64,000 nucleotides of DNA from Comamonadaceae bacterium (lineage in GTDB: Bacteria > Pseudomonadota > Gammaproteobacteria > Burkholderiales > Burkholderiaceae_C): the NCBI GenBank assembly GCA_027488215.1, contig JAIYCB010000026.1, forward strand, positions 79,687 through 143,686, written 5' to 3'. The notes under the pieces were generated by a model. That model saw only the letters and a list, made by a program, of their open reading frames with translations, had not been told where the DNA came from and searched no databases. How positions within the stretch are numbered: the first letter of the stretch is position 1; every line of letters starts with the position of its first letter. A program made the position numbers and the translations under genes. Below are positions 1 to 9,144 of this stretch, one piece after another.

Positions 1-591
1 ACTGACCAGCTCTTCCACCTTGGCGGTTGAAATCGGGTCCAAAGCCGAAGTGGGCTCGTCCAGCAAAATGACTTTGGGTTTGACGGCCACACTTCGGGCA
101 ATGCAAAGGCGTTGCTGCTGACCGCCAGACAGTGACAAACCGCTTTGGCCCAACTTGTCCTTAACTTCGTTCCAGATGGCGGCCTTGGTCAGAGCCGACT
201 CAACGCGCTCGTCCATGTCCGAGCGACTGAGGTTTTCATAAAGGCGCACACCAAAAGCGATGTTGTCGTAAATCGACATCGGGAACGGTGTGGGCTTTTG
301 GAACACCATGCCGATTTGGGCACGCAGCAAGTTCAGGTCTTGGCCTTTGTCCAGGATGTTCTGACCGTAAAAGTTGATCTGGCCCTCCGCACGCTGGCCG
401 GGGTACAGGCTGTACATGCGGTTGAGCGTGCGAAGCAAGGTCGACTTGCCGCAACCGGATGGGCCAATGAAGGCCGTCACGCGGTTTTCTGCAATGTCGA
501 GGTTGACGTTTTTCAGGCCTTTGAATTTGCCGTAGTAAAAGTCCAAGTTGCGCACTTCGATGGCGTTGGAGGTCGGTGTCTTGTCAGGCAT
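1..591 (-). CDS. pstB: PstB, phosphate ABC transporter ATPase (partial)
   Basis: This is the ATP-hydrolysing subunit of the high-affinity phosphate importer, acting on the cytoplasmic face of the PstCA permease. The window edge cuts the gene, so about 197 N-terminal codons are present and roughly 60 C-terminal residues of a ~260-residue family are missing. Visible motifs are Walker [10 protein letters not shown] near residue 43, the signature LSGGQQQR near 153 and Walker B VILLDEP near 175. The start is the ATG at 589-591. It is the last visible gene of a pstS-pstC-pstA-pstB order on the minus strand, which normally continues with phoU and sometimes phoB/phoR outside the window. The identification is secure; the 3' end is unknown. 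Confidence 0.97.
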   Translation of the reverse strand, partial: MPDKTPTSNAIEVRNLDFYYGKFKGLKNVNLDIAENRVTAFIGPSGCGKSTLLRTLNRMYSLYPGQRAEGQINFYGQNILDKGQDLNLLRAQIGMVFQKPTPFPMSIYDNIAFGVRLYENLSRSDMDERVESALTKAAIWNEVKDKLGQSGLSLSGGQQQRLCIARSVAVKPKVILLDEPTSALDPISTAKVEELVS

Positions 592-642
592 TTGGATTCC
601 TGTGAATACAAAAAATTTTGGAATTGGGATTTCAAATCTGCA

Positions 643-1503
643 TCAAACAGATGTTTTTTCCCTGAAAAATACACGGGCCAGAATGTTCAATATCAGAACG
701 GTCAAGGTGATCAAGAGTGCGCCACCCCAAGCCAAGCGAATCCAATTGTCGTAAGGACTCATGGCGAACTGGTAAATCACCACAGGCAAATTGGCCATGG
801 GCTTGCTCATGTCGGTGCTGAAAAACTGGTTGTTCAAAGCGGTGAACAACAAGGGTGCGGTTTCTCCACTGATGCGGGCAATGGCCAACAGCACCCCCGT
901 GATCACACCGCTTTTGGCAGCACGCAAAGTCACCGACAAAGACACTTTCCAGCGAGGTGCGCCCAATGCAAAGGCGGCCTCGCGCAAGCTGCCGGGCACC
1001 AAGCGCAGCATGTTTTCCGTTGTGCGCATCACAACAGGCACGGCAATCAAGGACAACGCCATGCTGCCGGCATAACCCGAAAACCGGCCCAAGGTGGCCA
1101 CTGCGATCGCATACACAAACAAGCCAATGACAATCGATGGCGCTGACAACATGATGTCCGTCACAAAACGCGTCAACTCAGCGGTTTTGCTGCGGTCACC
1201 GTATTCGGTCAGGTAAATGCCGGCCAAAATACCCACGGGTGTGGCGACCAAAACCGACAATCCCACCATCATCAAACTGCCCACGATGGCGTTGCGCAAA
1301 CCACCGCCATCTGAGCCGGGTGCCGGCGTATCTTTGGTCAGCATGTCCCAGTCCACGGCGGCAACGCCGTTAGAAAAGAGCACCAGCAAAATCCACATCA
1401 AAACCGTGAGACCCAAAGCCATCGCCACCATCGAAGTGGCCATGCCCAAAGAGTTAGCGATTTGACGACGGCGGTAAAGCCCTGGATCCATGTTCACAGC
1501 CAT
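643..1503 (-). CDS. pstA: PstA, phosphate ABC transporter permease
   Basis: One of the two inner-membrane channel subunits of the Pst phosphate importer. The 286-residue protein has the length expected of PstA and several hydrophobic segments. It carries the permease coupling region SLREAAFALGAPRWK in its second half, where such proteins contact the ATPase. The start ATG at 1501-1503 lies one base after the pstC stop, so the two permease genes are probably translationally coupled. A second ATG four codons later is possible. A 51-base gap separates it from pstB. It is expressed with the pst operon from the Pho box upstream of pstS. Confidence 0.96.
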   Translation of the reverse strand: MAVNMDPGLYRRRQIANSLGMATSMVAMALGLTVLMWILLVLFSNGVAAVDWDMLTKDTPAPGSDGGGLRNAIVGSLMMVGLSVLVATPVGILAGIYLTEYGDRSKTAELTRFVTDIMLSAPSIVIGLFVYAIAVATLGRFSGYAGSMALSLIAVPVVMRTTENMLRLVPGSLREAAFALGAPRWKVSLSVTLRAAKSGVITGVLLAIARISGETAPLLFTALNNQFFSTDMSKPMANLPVVIYQFAMSPYDNWIRLAWGGALLITLTVLILNILARVFFREKTSV

Positions 1504-1504
1504 A

Positions 1505-2482
1505 TCAGAACCCCTTGGCTTTTTCAGCCCGATTGATCATGATTTTGGCCAAGGCCAAAACCAAAAAGGTGATCACAAACAGCAAGAAGCCGAGTGCAAA
1601 CAATGAAGACATGTGGAAATCAGCCGCTTCGCCAAACTCGTTGGCCAAGGTCGATGCGATCGATGTGCCTGGTGAGAACAGCGAAGTGGGCATGCGGTTG
1701 GCGTTGCCAATCACAAAAGTCACTGCCATCGTTTCACCCAAGGCGCGGCCCAGGCCCAGCATGATGCCGCCGATCACCCCTTTCTGCGTGTAAGGCAGCA
1801 CGATCCCGCGCACGACCTCCCAAGTGGTGCAGCCCAAGCCATAGGCCGACTCGCGCAAGATGGGCGGGGTGATTTCGAACACATCGCGCATCACGGCCGC
1901 CACAAAGGGCAAGACCATGAACGCCAAAACAATGCCTGCGGTCAAAATGCCCATGCCGTTGGGGGCGCCGCCAAACAAGAAACCAATCAAAGGCATGCCA
2001 CTCATCAAATCGCGCACAGGTACTTGAATGTAGTCGGCAAACAAAGGCGCAAACACAAACAAACCGAACATGCCGTAAATGATGGAGGGCACGGCAGCCA
2101 GCAATTCGATGGCGGTGCCCAAAGGGCGACGCAACCACACCGGGCAAGTTTCGGTCAAGAAGACCGCAATACCAAAAGCCAAAGGCACGGCAATCAACAG
2201 GGCAATACCTGCGCTCGACAAGGTGCCCACGATGGCAAAAGCTGCGCCAAACTGCTCATTGTTCACATCCCATTCTGCAAACCACAGAAATGGCACACCA
2301 AACTTGGCAAAGGTGGGCCAAGCATTGACAAACAAAGAAATGATGATGCCCGCCAATGCACCCAACACGATCAACGAGAAAAGCTGGGTTGATCTGTGAA
2401 ACAAAACATCTTGAAACCTTTGGCGTTTGGCCACGGCCAGCATCTGGCTGCTGTCTTTTGCTGTAGTAAGAGGAGTTTGCAT
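1505..2482 (-). CDS. pstC: PstC, phosphate ABC transporter permease
   Basis: Second inner-membrane channel subunit of the Pst phosphate importer. From the ATG at 2480-2482 the protein is 325 residues, close to the usual PstC length. It has a hydrophobic helix starting near residue 31 and the permease coupling loop [15 protein letters not shown]. The frame stays open back to 2560, but that longer version would begin inside the strong stem-loop at 2521-2557 that follows pstS. It would also add 26 residues the family does not need, so the downstream start was chosen. No strong Shine-Dalgarno is visible at either start. It sits between pstS and pstA in the operon. Confidence 0.95.
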   Translation of the reverse strand: MQTPLTTAKDSSQMLAVAKRQRFQDVLFHRSTQLFSLIVLGALAGIIISLFVNAWPTFAKFGVPFLWFAEWDVNNEQFGAAFAIVGTLSSAGIALLIAVPLAFGIAVFLTETCPVWLRRPLGTAIELLAAVPSIIYGMFGLFVFAPLFADYIQVPVRDLMSGMPLIGFLFGGAPNGMGILTAGIVLAFMVLPFVAAVMRDVFEITPPILRESAYGLGCTTWEVVRGIVLPYTQKGVIGGIMLGLGRALGETMAVTFVIGNANRMPTSLFSPGTSIASTLANEFGEAADFHMSSLFALGFLLFVITFLVLALAKIMINRAEKAKGF

Positions 2483-2520
2483 GCGGGAGCCCATCCAACA
2501 ATGACCATCAAAATCAACAG

Positions 2521-2557
2521 AAAATCCGTCGGTTGAACGCGATGTCAACCGACGGAT
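2521..2557 (-). terminator. Stem-loop between pstS and pstC
   Basis: A perfect 13-bp inverted repeat (2524-2536 with 2545-2557) has an 8-base loop and, read on the minus strand, is followed by a short T run. It begins 22 bases after the pstS stop. This looks like an intrinsic terminator or mRNA 3'-end stabiliser that lets pstS be expressed above pstCAB. Partial read-through is inferred because no separate promoter for pstC was recognised. Confidence 0.8.
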
Positions 2558-2578
2558 CACTGTTCGAAAGCATCAGAA

Positions 2579-3598
2579 TTACTTCTGGATTTGTGACCAG
2601 ACTCGTGAACGGATTTGATCGGTCAGGCTGTCAGGCAAGGCCACATAGTCCAGATCGGCGGCCATTTTCTTGCCGTTCTTGAAAGACCAGTCGAAGAACT
2701 TGAGCGCTTCGTTGGAGGCGGCTTTGTCAGCGGGGTTCTTGAACATGAGGATGAAAGAAGCTGTGCTGATGGGCCAGCTGGTGGCGCCTTTGGCGTTCAC
2801 CATGGACACGCCCATGCCAGGAACGCTGAACCAGTCGGCGCTGGCTGCAGCAGCAGCAAAAGTCAGGTCATCGGGGGCAACATATCGGCCGTCGGCGTTT
2901 TGCATTTGCATGAAGTTCATGTTGTTCTTCTTCACGTAGGCGTATTCCACGTAACCGATCGAGCCTTTGACGCGGTTGACGTTGGCAGCCACACCTTCAT
3001 TGCCCTTACCACCCACAGAAGTTGCCGCTGGCCACTTGATGGTGGCGTTTTTGCCAGGACCGTCAGCCCACTCTTTGCTCACCACGCTCAAGTAGTCGGT
3101 GAAATTGAATGTGGTGCCCGAACCGTCAGCGCGGTGCACCACAGTGATGGTTTCGTTGGGCAGGTTCTTGCCAGGGTTCAAGGCAGCGAACTTGGGGTCG
3201 TTCCACTTGCTGATCTTGCCCATGAACATCTCGGCCAATACGGGACCTGTCACGCGCAGTTCGCCAGGCTTGAAGCCGTCCAAGTTCACGATCGGCACAG
3301 TGCCACCAATGATCATGGGGAACTGAACCATACCGTCTTTGTCCAAATCAGCACCCGACAAAGGGGCGTCTGTGGCGCCGAATGTCACGGTTTTGGCGCG
3401 GATCTGGCGAATACCACCTGAAGAGCCGATCGACTGGTAATTCAGGCCAACGTTGGTGGCTGCTTTGTAGGCTTCAGCCCATTTGGCATACACGGGGAAT
3501 GGAAAAGTCGCGCCAGCGCCGGTGATGTCAGCAGCCCAAGTGGTCAAAGCCACAGCGCTCAGACCGACAGCGGCCACGAGGGATTTAAATTTCAACAT
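2579..3598 (-). CDS. pstS: PstS, periplasmic phosphate-binding protein
   Basis: Periplasmic receptor that delivers inorganic phosphate to PstCA. The protein is 339 residues. A Sec signal peptide occupies about residues 1-23 (LVAAVGLSAVALTTWA core), and the mature protein starts near ADITGAGATF. The GAGATFPFPVY and GSSGGIRQI segments are typical phosphate-ligand loops, as is ADGSGTTFNF. The start ATG at 3596-3598 is preceded by AGGAG at good spacing. The frame is open back to 3760, but that extension has no Shine-Dalgarno and would bury the signal peptide, so it was rejected. A Pho box lies about 80 bases upstream. The stem-loop after the stop separates it from pstC. Confidence 0.97.
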   Translation of the reverse strand: MLKFKSLVAAVGLSAVALTTWAADITGAGATFPFPVYAKWAEAYKAATNVGLNYQSIGSSGGIRQIRAKTVTFGATDAPLSGADLDKDGMVQFPMIIGGTVPIVNLDGFKPGELRVTGPVLAEMFMGKISKWNDPKFAALNPGKNLPNETITVVHRADGSGTTFNFTDYLSVVSKEWADGPGKNATIKWPAATSVGGKGNEGVAANVNRVKGSIGYVEYAYVKKNNMNFMQMQNADGRYVAPDDLTFAAAAASADWFSVPGMGVSMVNAKGATSWPISTASFILMFKNPADKAASNEALKFFDWSFKNGKKMAADLDYVALPDSLTDQIRSRVWSQIQK

Positions 3599-3678
3599 TT
3601 CAGCTCCTGATTCAGGTCCAACAAAATTCTTGCCAACAACCTGTTTGCTGCTGACTGAATGGACTGTAGTCGGCAATT

Positions 3679-3696
3679 GTGACAAGTTTGTGTCAA
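3679..3696 (-). promoter_or_regulatory. Pho box of pstS
   Basis: Read on the minus strand the site is TTGACAC-AAAC-TTGTCAC, two 7-bp direct repeats spaced by 4 bp as in the PhoB consensus. Exactly 10 bases further is TACAGT (3668-3663), a plausible -10. PhoB would occupy the -35 position. It is the best local reference for the other Pho boxes in this window. Confidence 0.85.
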
Positions 3697-3812
3697 AAAA
3701 CCTTGATTTAAATGGCAATTGAAGAAGATTCTTCGGGCCCTCCGCCACAAATTCATACAAAAGGGCGCGCTTCAGCCATTCAAACGGTCCAAATCCAGAA
3801 CTTATGGGGGTT

Positions 3813-4994
3813 TCAGGGCCGCAAGCGCAACAAAGCGCCGTCGGGCGAATCGCTCAAGAGGTAAACCAGGCCATCCGGGCCCACCCGCACATCACGAATG
3901 CGGCCGACTTGCTGAGACAGCAAGCGTTCTTCTGCCACCACTTTGTCTCCGTCCAGCACGAGCCGCACCAAACTTTGCCCCCGCAAAGCCCCCAGCAGCA
4001 AGCTGCCGCGCCAAGCCGGGAAGGCACTCCCCTCATAAAACGCCATGCCCGAGGGCGCGATCGAAGGCACCCAGACGTGCAGGGGTTGCTCCATGCCCGT
4101 CTTGTGCGTACCCACACCGATGCGCGTGCCCGTCACGTAATTCACCCCGTAGGTGATGGTGGGCCAGCCGTAATCGCGACCACTGCGGATGATGTTGAGC
4201 TCGTCCCCACCTTGCGGGCCGTGCTCGTGTGTCCACAATTCGCCCGTTTGCGGGTGAATGGCGGCGCCCTGGATGTTGCGGTTGCCGCGGCTGAACACTT
4301 CTGGCAACTGCAGGGGCTGCTGCACAAAAGGGTTGCCTGCCGGTACCCGACCGTCGTCGTGCAAGCGGATGACCGATCCGGCATGGTCACGCGGCTTTTG
4401 GGCGCGTTCTTCATCGCCCCGGTCGCCCAAAGTCAAGAACACATGGCCCTGGCGGTCCAGCACGATGCGTCCGCCAAAATGCCGCCCACCCCGCGAGGCG
4501 GGTCGCATGGTGAACAGGTTTTGCATATCCACCAGCCGATGTCCATGCAAGCGCGCCCTGACCAAGGCCGTGGCCGATGCGCCGCGTGGACCGTCTTTGG
4601 CGGCCTGTGCGTAAGCCAGATAAACCCAACCGTTGCGGGCGTGGTCAGGGTGCACAGCCACGTCAAACAAACCACCCTGCCCGTCTGCCACGATGCCGGC
4701 AGGCAACCCCTCAATCGGGCGTGGGTCCAACTGAAAATCACGGCTGACCCGGCGCAAGCGCCCGTCGCGCTCGGTGATCAGCAGGTCGCCCCCTGGCAGC
4801 CAGGCCAGCGACCAGGGATGGCTCAAGCCCTTGGCCAGGGTTTGCACCTGAAAAGCCACCGGTGCAGGCGTGGCTCGCACCAGGTCTTTGGATTGCGTGG
4901 GGGTGGCAGTGGGTTGAGTTGAGGCCAGGGCAGCCGCCGCACCGCCTGCCATAAAGATCGTTGCGATCAGTCGAAAAATTTGCTTCTGGCACAT
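3813..4994 (-). CDS. PQQ-dependent sugar dehydrogenase-like protein (soluble glucose/sorbosone dehydrogenase family)
   Basis: A 393-residue exported protein with a signal peptide over about residues 1-24 (ATIFMAGGAAAALA). It has the six-bladed propeller pattern of soluble aldose sugar dehydrogenases. LSHPWSLAWLPGGDLLITER opens the first blade, and HFGGRIVLDRQGHVFLTLGD, GNRNIQGAAIHP, WTHEHGPQGGDELN and YGWPTITYG are the usual family landmarks. The family oxidises aldoses in the periplasm with pyrroloquinoline quinone; the substrate here is unknown. A GGGGA stretch precedes the ATG at 4992-4994. It lies between pstS and a terminator of the upstream operon, so it should have its own promoter. 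No Pho box was found for it. Family assignment is good; cofactor use is inferred. Confidence 0.88.
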   Translation of the reverse strand: MCQKQIFRLIATIFMAGGAAAALASTQPTATPTQSKDLVRATPAPVAFQVQTLAKGLSHPWSLAWLPGGDLLITERDGRLRRVSRDFQLDPRPIEGLPAGIVADGQGGLFDVAVHPDHARNGWVYLAYAQAAKDGPRGASATALVRARLHGHRLVDMQNLFTMRPASRGGRHFGGRIVLDRQGHVFLTLGDRGDEERAQKPRDHAGSVIRLHDDGRVPAGNPFVQQPLQLPEVFSRGNRNIQGAAIHPQTGELWTHEHGPQGGDELNIIRSGRDYGWPTITYGVNYVTGTRIGVGTHKTGMEQPLHVWVPSIAPSGMAFYEGSAFPAWRGSLLLGALRGQSLVRLVLDGDKVVAEERLLSQQVGRIRDVRVGPDGLVYLLSDSPDGALLRLRP

Positions 4995-5136
4995 GGTGTT
5001 TTCCCCATCTAGTCAAAAAAGTGAATTGATCGCGTGCAAGCCTGCGGTATCGAACCAAAATTCACTTGCACCATGCAATGATTTTTGATTGTGATTCATG
5101 TTGCTTGGCGCCTGGGCGTAGTGATGTTTTTGACCC

Positions 5137-5168
5137 AAAAAAAACGGCGCGCTTAAACAGCGCGCCGT
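5137..5168 (-). terminator. Intrinsic terminator after the nucleotidase/propeller operon
   Basis: A 9-bp stem (5144-5152 with 5160-5168, ACGGCGCGC/GCGCGCCGT) with a 7-base loop is followed on the minus strand by eight T residues (5144-5137). It sits 29 bases after the stop of the 5197-6798 gene and ends that transcription unit. Confidence 0.9.
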
Positions 5169-5196
5169 CAAGAAGTTGATAACTTCGGACTTTGAT

Positions 5197-6798
5197 TCAG
5201 TACTTGAGATTGATCTGATAAATCGCGGTCGTCCCGCTGATCTCATTGCCAATCACCAACAAGGGCTTGCCATTGGGCGACTTGTCTGCCGGCACAAAGT
5301 GCATCCCCTCGGGACCCAAGTCGCCCGTGGCACCATTGCGGGTGTTGATGTAGGTCTCATAAACCGGACGGTTGGGGTTGCTCACGTCATAAACCACGAC
5401 CCCACCCACACGCTCCAAGCCAATGAATGCGTAGTGTTTCTGGCCAAACTGCGCCACGATCACGCCTTCTGGTTCAGGGCCTTTGTTGTCACTTCGGTCG
5501 TCTTGCGCGTTGCCAGAGTGGCTGGCGTTGAACTTGGCTTGGGGCAAGTCTTTGGTCAACTGCTCCAACTGGTCACCGGAATCAAAAACCTGTTGGCCTT
5601 GCGCATTCCAGATGGAGAAGGAGCGTGTGCCGTAGGCAAAGAGTTTTTCATAAACGCCATTGACAGCCCCCTGTGACTTGGTCACTGTCAGCCGACCCAG
5701 CTGTGCATCGGGTTTAAAAGGCAGCAATGCAGGGCTCAGCGCCAGATCCTTGACGCGAGCCTCTTCGTTGTAACCCGGCCAATCGGCCCGCGCATCCCCT
5801 TCGTTGGCGGTGATCAAGTAGGTTTGCCCCGCAACGCTGTAACTGGCGATCGCATCGGGTAAGTACATGCCCAGCACTGGCCAAGTCTTGATGTTGATGG
5901 CGCTGTCCCTGTCACTGGCGTCCAGGCCATTTCCTGCCAGGCTGTGGTCCTTGTAACCCAAAGCCTTGATGGCAGTGACCTTGGCGGTGGCGATGTCGAC
6001 AATGGCCAGGGCGTTGTTTTCCTGCAAGGTGACATAGGCCGTTTTGCCGTCGGCAGACACCGTGATGTACTCGGGCTCCATGTCTTGCGCGACCGTGGCG
6101 CCTGGCCCAAAAATCCGCACACCCGATGCGATGAGGGCGTCTTTTTGGGTGTTGAAGGCTTTGAAGTCGGCTGTTCTGGCGGTCAACACCACGTTTGAGC
6201 TGGTCAAAGTCAGGCCGCTGACGTCCACCACACTGATGGAGCCCTCTGGGTCGACCGAATCAGGCAGGCCATAAGAATTGGGCTCACCCTCATTGGCCAG
6301 CAACAGGGTTTTGCCATCCGGCGTGAACGTCACCATGTCGGGCAATGCGCCCACCACAGCGGTGCCCAACACGGCGTAATCAGATGCGCGCAACACGATC
6401 AAACGGCCGGGCTGGGTTTTGTCCAAGGCCTGCACGGCCAAAGCCACCATGCCTTGGTGAATCGCCACGCTGTTGGCAGCGCCTGCGTCGGTCCACAAAC
6501 TGGCCATGGTGATGGTTTTGAGCAAAGTCGGTTGCGCTGGGTTGGTCAAGTCCAGCACGTCCAGGCTGGCCAGCGCACCGTTGACCACAAACAGCTTTTT
6601 ACTGGCCGCGTCATAGGCCGTGATTTCAGCCGCACCTTCACCCCCTTGGTGCGTAAAGCTCCCCAACTTGGAGAGCTCCAAAGCGATGGGGGTCTGCTCA
6701 AAGCCGTCAGAGCCGCCGCAAGCAACCAAGGCGGCCAGCAGGCTCAAACTGCATGCGCCGTAAACCAAGGTTTTTTTCAAGTTCAGATTCATCTTCAT
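5197..6798 (-). CDS. Choice-of-anchor I-type beta-propeller lipoprotein
   Basis: A 533-residue lipoprotein whose signal peptide ends in the lipobox LVAC (Cys27), so it is probably anchored in a membrane facing the periplasm or surface. The body has repeated propeller-like blades such as AYDAASKKLFVVNG, MVTFTPDGKTLLLANEGEPN, ITVSADGKTAYVTLQENNA and SYSVAGQTYLITANEGDARA. It ends with FGQKHYAFIGLERVGGVVVYD. This matches the choice-of-anchor I family, often annotated as alkaline-phosphatase-like, but no catalytic site could be assigned by eye. It starts 12 bases after the nucleotidase gene and is followed by a terminator, so the two form an operon controlled by the Pho box at 8887-8904. A role in organic phosphorus use is inferred from this context only. 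Confidence 0.82.
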   Translation of the reverse strand: MKMNLNLKKTLVYGACSLSLLAALVACGGSDGFEQTPIALELSKLGSFTHQGGEGAAEITAYDAASKKLFVVNGALASLDVLDLTNPAQPTLLKTITMASLWTDAGAANSVAIHQGMVALAVQALDKTQPGRLIVLRASDYAVLGTAVVGALPDMVTFTPDGKTLLLANEGEPNSYGLPDSVDPEGSISVVDVSGLTLTSSNVVLTARTADFKAFNTQKDALIASGVRIFGPGATVAQDMEPEYITVSADGKTAYVTLQENNALAIVDIATAKVTAIKALGYKDHSLAGNGLDASDRDSAINIKTWPVLGMYLPDAIASYSVAGQTYLITANEGDARADWPGYNEEARVKDLALSPALLPFKPDAQLGRLTVTKSQGAVNGVYEKLFAYGTRSFSIWNAQGQQVFDSGDQLEQLTKDLPQAKFNASHSGNAQDDRSDNKGPEPEGVIVAQFGQKHYAFIGLERVGGVVVYDVSNPNRPVYETYINTRNGATGDLGPEGMHFVPADKSPNGKPLLVIGNEISGTTAIYQINLKY

Positions 6799-6809
6799 CT
6801 CCAGAAAGT

Positions 6810-8828
6810 TCAGTTCAACACCGTGTCTGAGCGCTGGCTCAGATTTTGGATACGTGTGTCTTGGGCCGCGGGTGTGTCTTTCAACCCGAAGGCCGTGGTG
6901 CCGAACTGGCTCTTCATGTACTTCATGAAGGCATCTTGTTCACTGCCCAATGTGGCGGTGCTGGTGCTGGCCGCACCACCTGCTGTGGCGTCGGTCATGG
7001 TGGTGTCGAGCTTGACCAGGTTCACAAAATTGGCCGTAGCTGGGAAGGGGTAGCCATCGCCACCGCCCGCAGCCGTGCTCGTGCCTTCGGCCAGAAAGCT
7101 CAAGGTCACCATGCGGAAGGTGCGCTGCGCATTGCCCACCAAGGCCCCGTTTTGCACCACCACATCGCTGCCCACCTTGAGCGAACGGATGCGCTCACCC
7201 GGCGTGGTGACGGCAAAATTGGCATCCAATGCTTGTGCTGTGCGGCTGGGGTCATAACTGAAGCTCATGCCCCCAACCTGAGGGAAACGGCCCTGACTGC
7301 CCAACACAGCCACACCGTGCTCCAGAAGGGACTTGAGTTGAGCCGCCGTGATGTCAAAGGCCCAGAGCTTGTTGTTGAACTTCAAAGCCGTTTCGATGGC
7401 CAGTTGAGAGATCTCCCCGGCTTGGCGCTTGGCTTCGGCGTTGGCTTTGGGCGCCGTCAGGACAGCGCCGGAAGTGGACCCTGCCAATGCCAAAACTTCG
7501 CCAATTTCAGATCGGATACCGCCACCATTTTTCAGGGAGATTTGGACTGTGGGGTCCAAGCGTTGGGCATACCAAAGGTTGGCGTCGGCCGTCAGGTTGC
7601 CAAAGTTGGTTTCTTCATTGCGCACGGCGGCGCGGCGGCCTTCCAGAAATTCGCTGGTTTTACCGAACACATTGCCATCTTTGGACTTGAGCACAGCCTT
7701 GATGGCATCACGCACCTGAGTGACCAGGCCCGAAGGGGTCACGCCGCCTGCCGTGTCGTCGGTTTCGCTGGTGGCCCATGCGCCGGATAGCTTGACATCA
7801 AAGCGCTGGGGTATCAACACGCCCTTGTCATCAAACGGGGCCATGAAGCGCCCAAGGTATTTGTAATCCGCGTCCACGTTGACCACCACGGTGGGCTGGC
7901 CCGCAGCGTCTTTGGTTTGGTAGGGGTAGTCACCTGCGGATTTGTCGCCAGTGCGCAGCACATCGTTGGCATCGGACAGCAAGGTGTTGGAGCCACCGGC
8001 CACGATGATGTCCACATTTTTCAAACGTTCGGCCAAGGCTTTTTCAATGGCCAAGGTTTGCATGTGCGCCAGCAGCACCACCTTGTTGATGCCCGCAGCG
8101 GTCATCTCGTCCACGCCTTTTTGAATGGCCGATGCCAAGCCGGCCACATCCACCTCGCTGCTGGTCAATGCAGGCATGAATTGCAATCTTCCGGGAGAAG
8201 TGATGTTGGCAAAAACTGGCGAACTGGCGCCGATCACACCAATTTTTTGACCGCCAACATCCACCACTGTCCAACCCGTCAATTTGCCCGATTGCTCCGA
8301 CGCATTGCCCCCGTTGGCGATCCTGAGGCTGGCCACATCGCTGTCGGCAGCAAAGTCCACGTTGTAAGCCAAATAAGGAAAGCGAGCGCCAGACCATGCC
8401 CCACTGGAACGGATCATGTCGGCGAATTGCCGAGTGCCCAAATCCAATTCGTGGTTACCGATGGCCGAGGCCTGCACGCCCATCGCATTCAAAAAAGCAA
8501 TGTCCGCACGGCCAACTTCTGCCACACCCAATGCAGCGTTCAAGCTGCTGTCATTGGCCGCATTGAAACGAGGACCGGGGATGTAGTTGTCACCCGAGCT
8601 CACGGTCAAGGTTTGCTGGGGGTACTGAGCGCGAAACTTTTGGATCATCCCCGACAGGTTGGCCACGCTGTTGAGTGCCGTGGTGTCTGATCCATCGGCG
8701 TCAGAGATGTGCAACAACTGCAAAGTGAAGGCGGCCTCGGGTGGCGCATCCGAAGTGCCGCCACAGGCGCTGAGCACCAATGCGGTGGCGATGGATGCAA
8801 GCCATGATCTATGAAAAATTTTCATCAT
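6810..8828 (-). CDS. 5'-nucleotidase/metallophosphatase-family lipoprotein
   Basis: A 672-residue exported lipoprotein (lipobox LSAC, Cys22) with a calcineurin-like N-terminal domain and a 5'-nucleotidase C-terminal domain. Metallophosphatase landmarks are LLHISDADG, SSGDNYIPG and AIGNHELDLG. The first motif has Asp where the usual D-x-H motif has His, a departure from classic UshA-type enzymes. The C-terminal substrate domain shows LKNGGGIRSEIG near residue 440. Such enzymes release phosphate from nucleotides in the periplasm. The start chosen is the ATG at 8826-8828 (a second ATG follows directly). The frame is open to 8906, but that would run through the Pho box and promoter at 8871-8904. 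It is the first gene of an operon with the 5197-6798 lipoprotein. Confidence 0.88.
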   Translation of the reverse strand: MMKIFHRSWLASIATALVLSACGGTSDAPPEAAFTLQLLHISDADGSDTTALNSVANLSGMIQKFRAQYPQQTLTVSSGDNYIPGPRFNAANDSSLNAALGVAEVGRADIAFLNAMGVQASAIGNHELDLGTRQFADMIRSSGAWSGARFPYLAYNVDFAADSDVASLRIANGGNASEQSGKLTGWTVVDVGGQKIGVIGASSPVFANITSPGRLQFMPALTSSEVDVAGLASAIQKGVDEMTAAGINKVVLLAHMQTLAIEKALAERLKNVDIIVAGGSNTLLSDANDVLRTGDKSAGDYPYQTKDAAGQPTVVVNVDADYKYLGRFMAPFDDKGVLIPQRFDVKLSGAWATSETDDTAGGVTPSGLVTQVRDAIKAVLKSKDGNVFGKTSEFLEGRRAAVRNEETNFGNLTADANLWYAQRLDPTVQISLKNGGGIRSEIGEVLALAGSTSGAVLTAPKANAEAKRQAGEISQLAIETALKFNNKLWAFDITAAQLKSLLEHGVAVLGSQGRFPQVGGMSFSYDPSRTAQALDANFAVTTPGERIRSLKVGSDVVVQNGALVGNAQRTFRMVTLSFLAEGTSTAAGGGDGYPFPATANFVNLVKLDTTMTDATAGGAASTSTATLGSEQDAFMKYMKSQFGTTAFGLKDTPAAQDTRIQNLSQRSDTVLN

Positions 8829-8886
8829 CTCTATCCCAGTAATCTGTAGGAAAAGCATGAGCTTGATGCCGAAATATTTCAATTTG

Positions 8887-8904
8887 ATGACCTTCAAGTG
8901 AATC
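8887..8904 (-). promoter_or_regulatory. Candidate Pho box of the nucleotidase operon
   Basis: On the minus strand the site reads GATTCAC-TTGA-AGGTCAT, a degenerate 7-4-7 Pho box. Ten bases further is TATTTC (8876-8871), a -10-like hexamer. The predicted leader runs about 40 bases to the ATG at 8828. The half-sites are weaker than at pstS, but the geometry is the same. Confidence 0.62.
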
Positions 8905-9077
8905 ATTTTTGAATGTCATTCTCTTTTTGGATCACGCAGCACACTGGAAAAGCCACATGAAAAAATTCCGGTCTTTCAACCAGTTCATCGAATCATCTTG
9001 AGAACGACCAGGTTGCCACTTGCCAACCAGCGCCATGACAGGAGTTCTCCACCAGAATTTTCCTGAAAAAAATTTGA

Positions 9078-9095
9078 ACGTCATCAATTTTTCAC
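9078..9095 (+). promoter_or_regulatory. Candidate Pho box of phoX (first copy)
   Basis: ACGTCAT-CAAT-TTTTCAC has the 7-4-7 layout with conserved TCAT and TCAC ends. Ten bases later is TAGGAT (9106-9111), a good -10 candidate, 33 bases before the phoX start codon. Confidence 0.65.
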
Positions 9096-9144
9096 ACGGA
9101 TTTTTTAGGATTCCTCAGTTTTATCAACCTACAGGAGTGACGCA

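Larger units (their letters stand above)
8829..9144. promoter_or_regulatory. Divergent intergenic region, nucleotidase operon / phoX
   Basis: This 316-base non-coding stretch separates the leftward nucleotidase operon from the rightward phoX gene. It is relatively AT-rich. It holds one Pho-box candidate for each direction (8887-8904 and 9078-9095). Nothing else was recognised in its centre. Confidence 0.7.

Noticed and set aside
145..1146. 333-codon plus-strand frame over pstB/pstA
   Set aside because: Antisense shadow of two unmistakable transporter genes.
3719..4156. 145-codon plus-strand frame starting in the pstS promoter region
   Set aside because: It runs antisense into the sugar dehydrogenase gene, and its composition (Arg/Pro/Ala-rich) is typical of a shadow frame.
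4995..5136. Pho box for the sugar dehydrogenase gene
   Set aside because: Several TCAC-like words occur, but no pair has the 7-4-7 spacing with a -10 hexamer 10 bases on.
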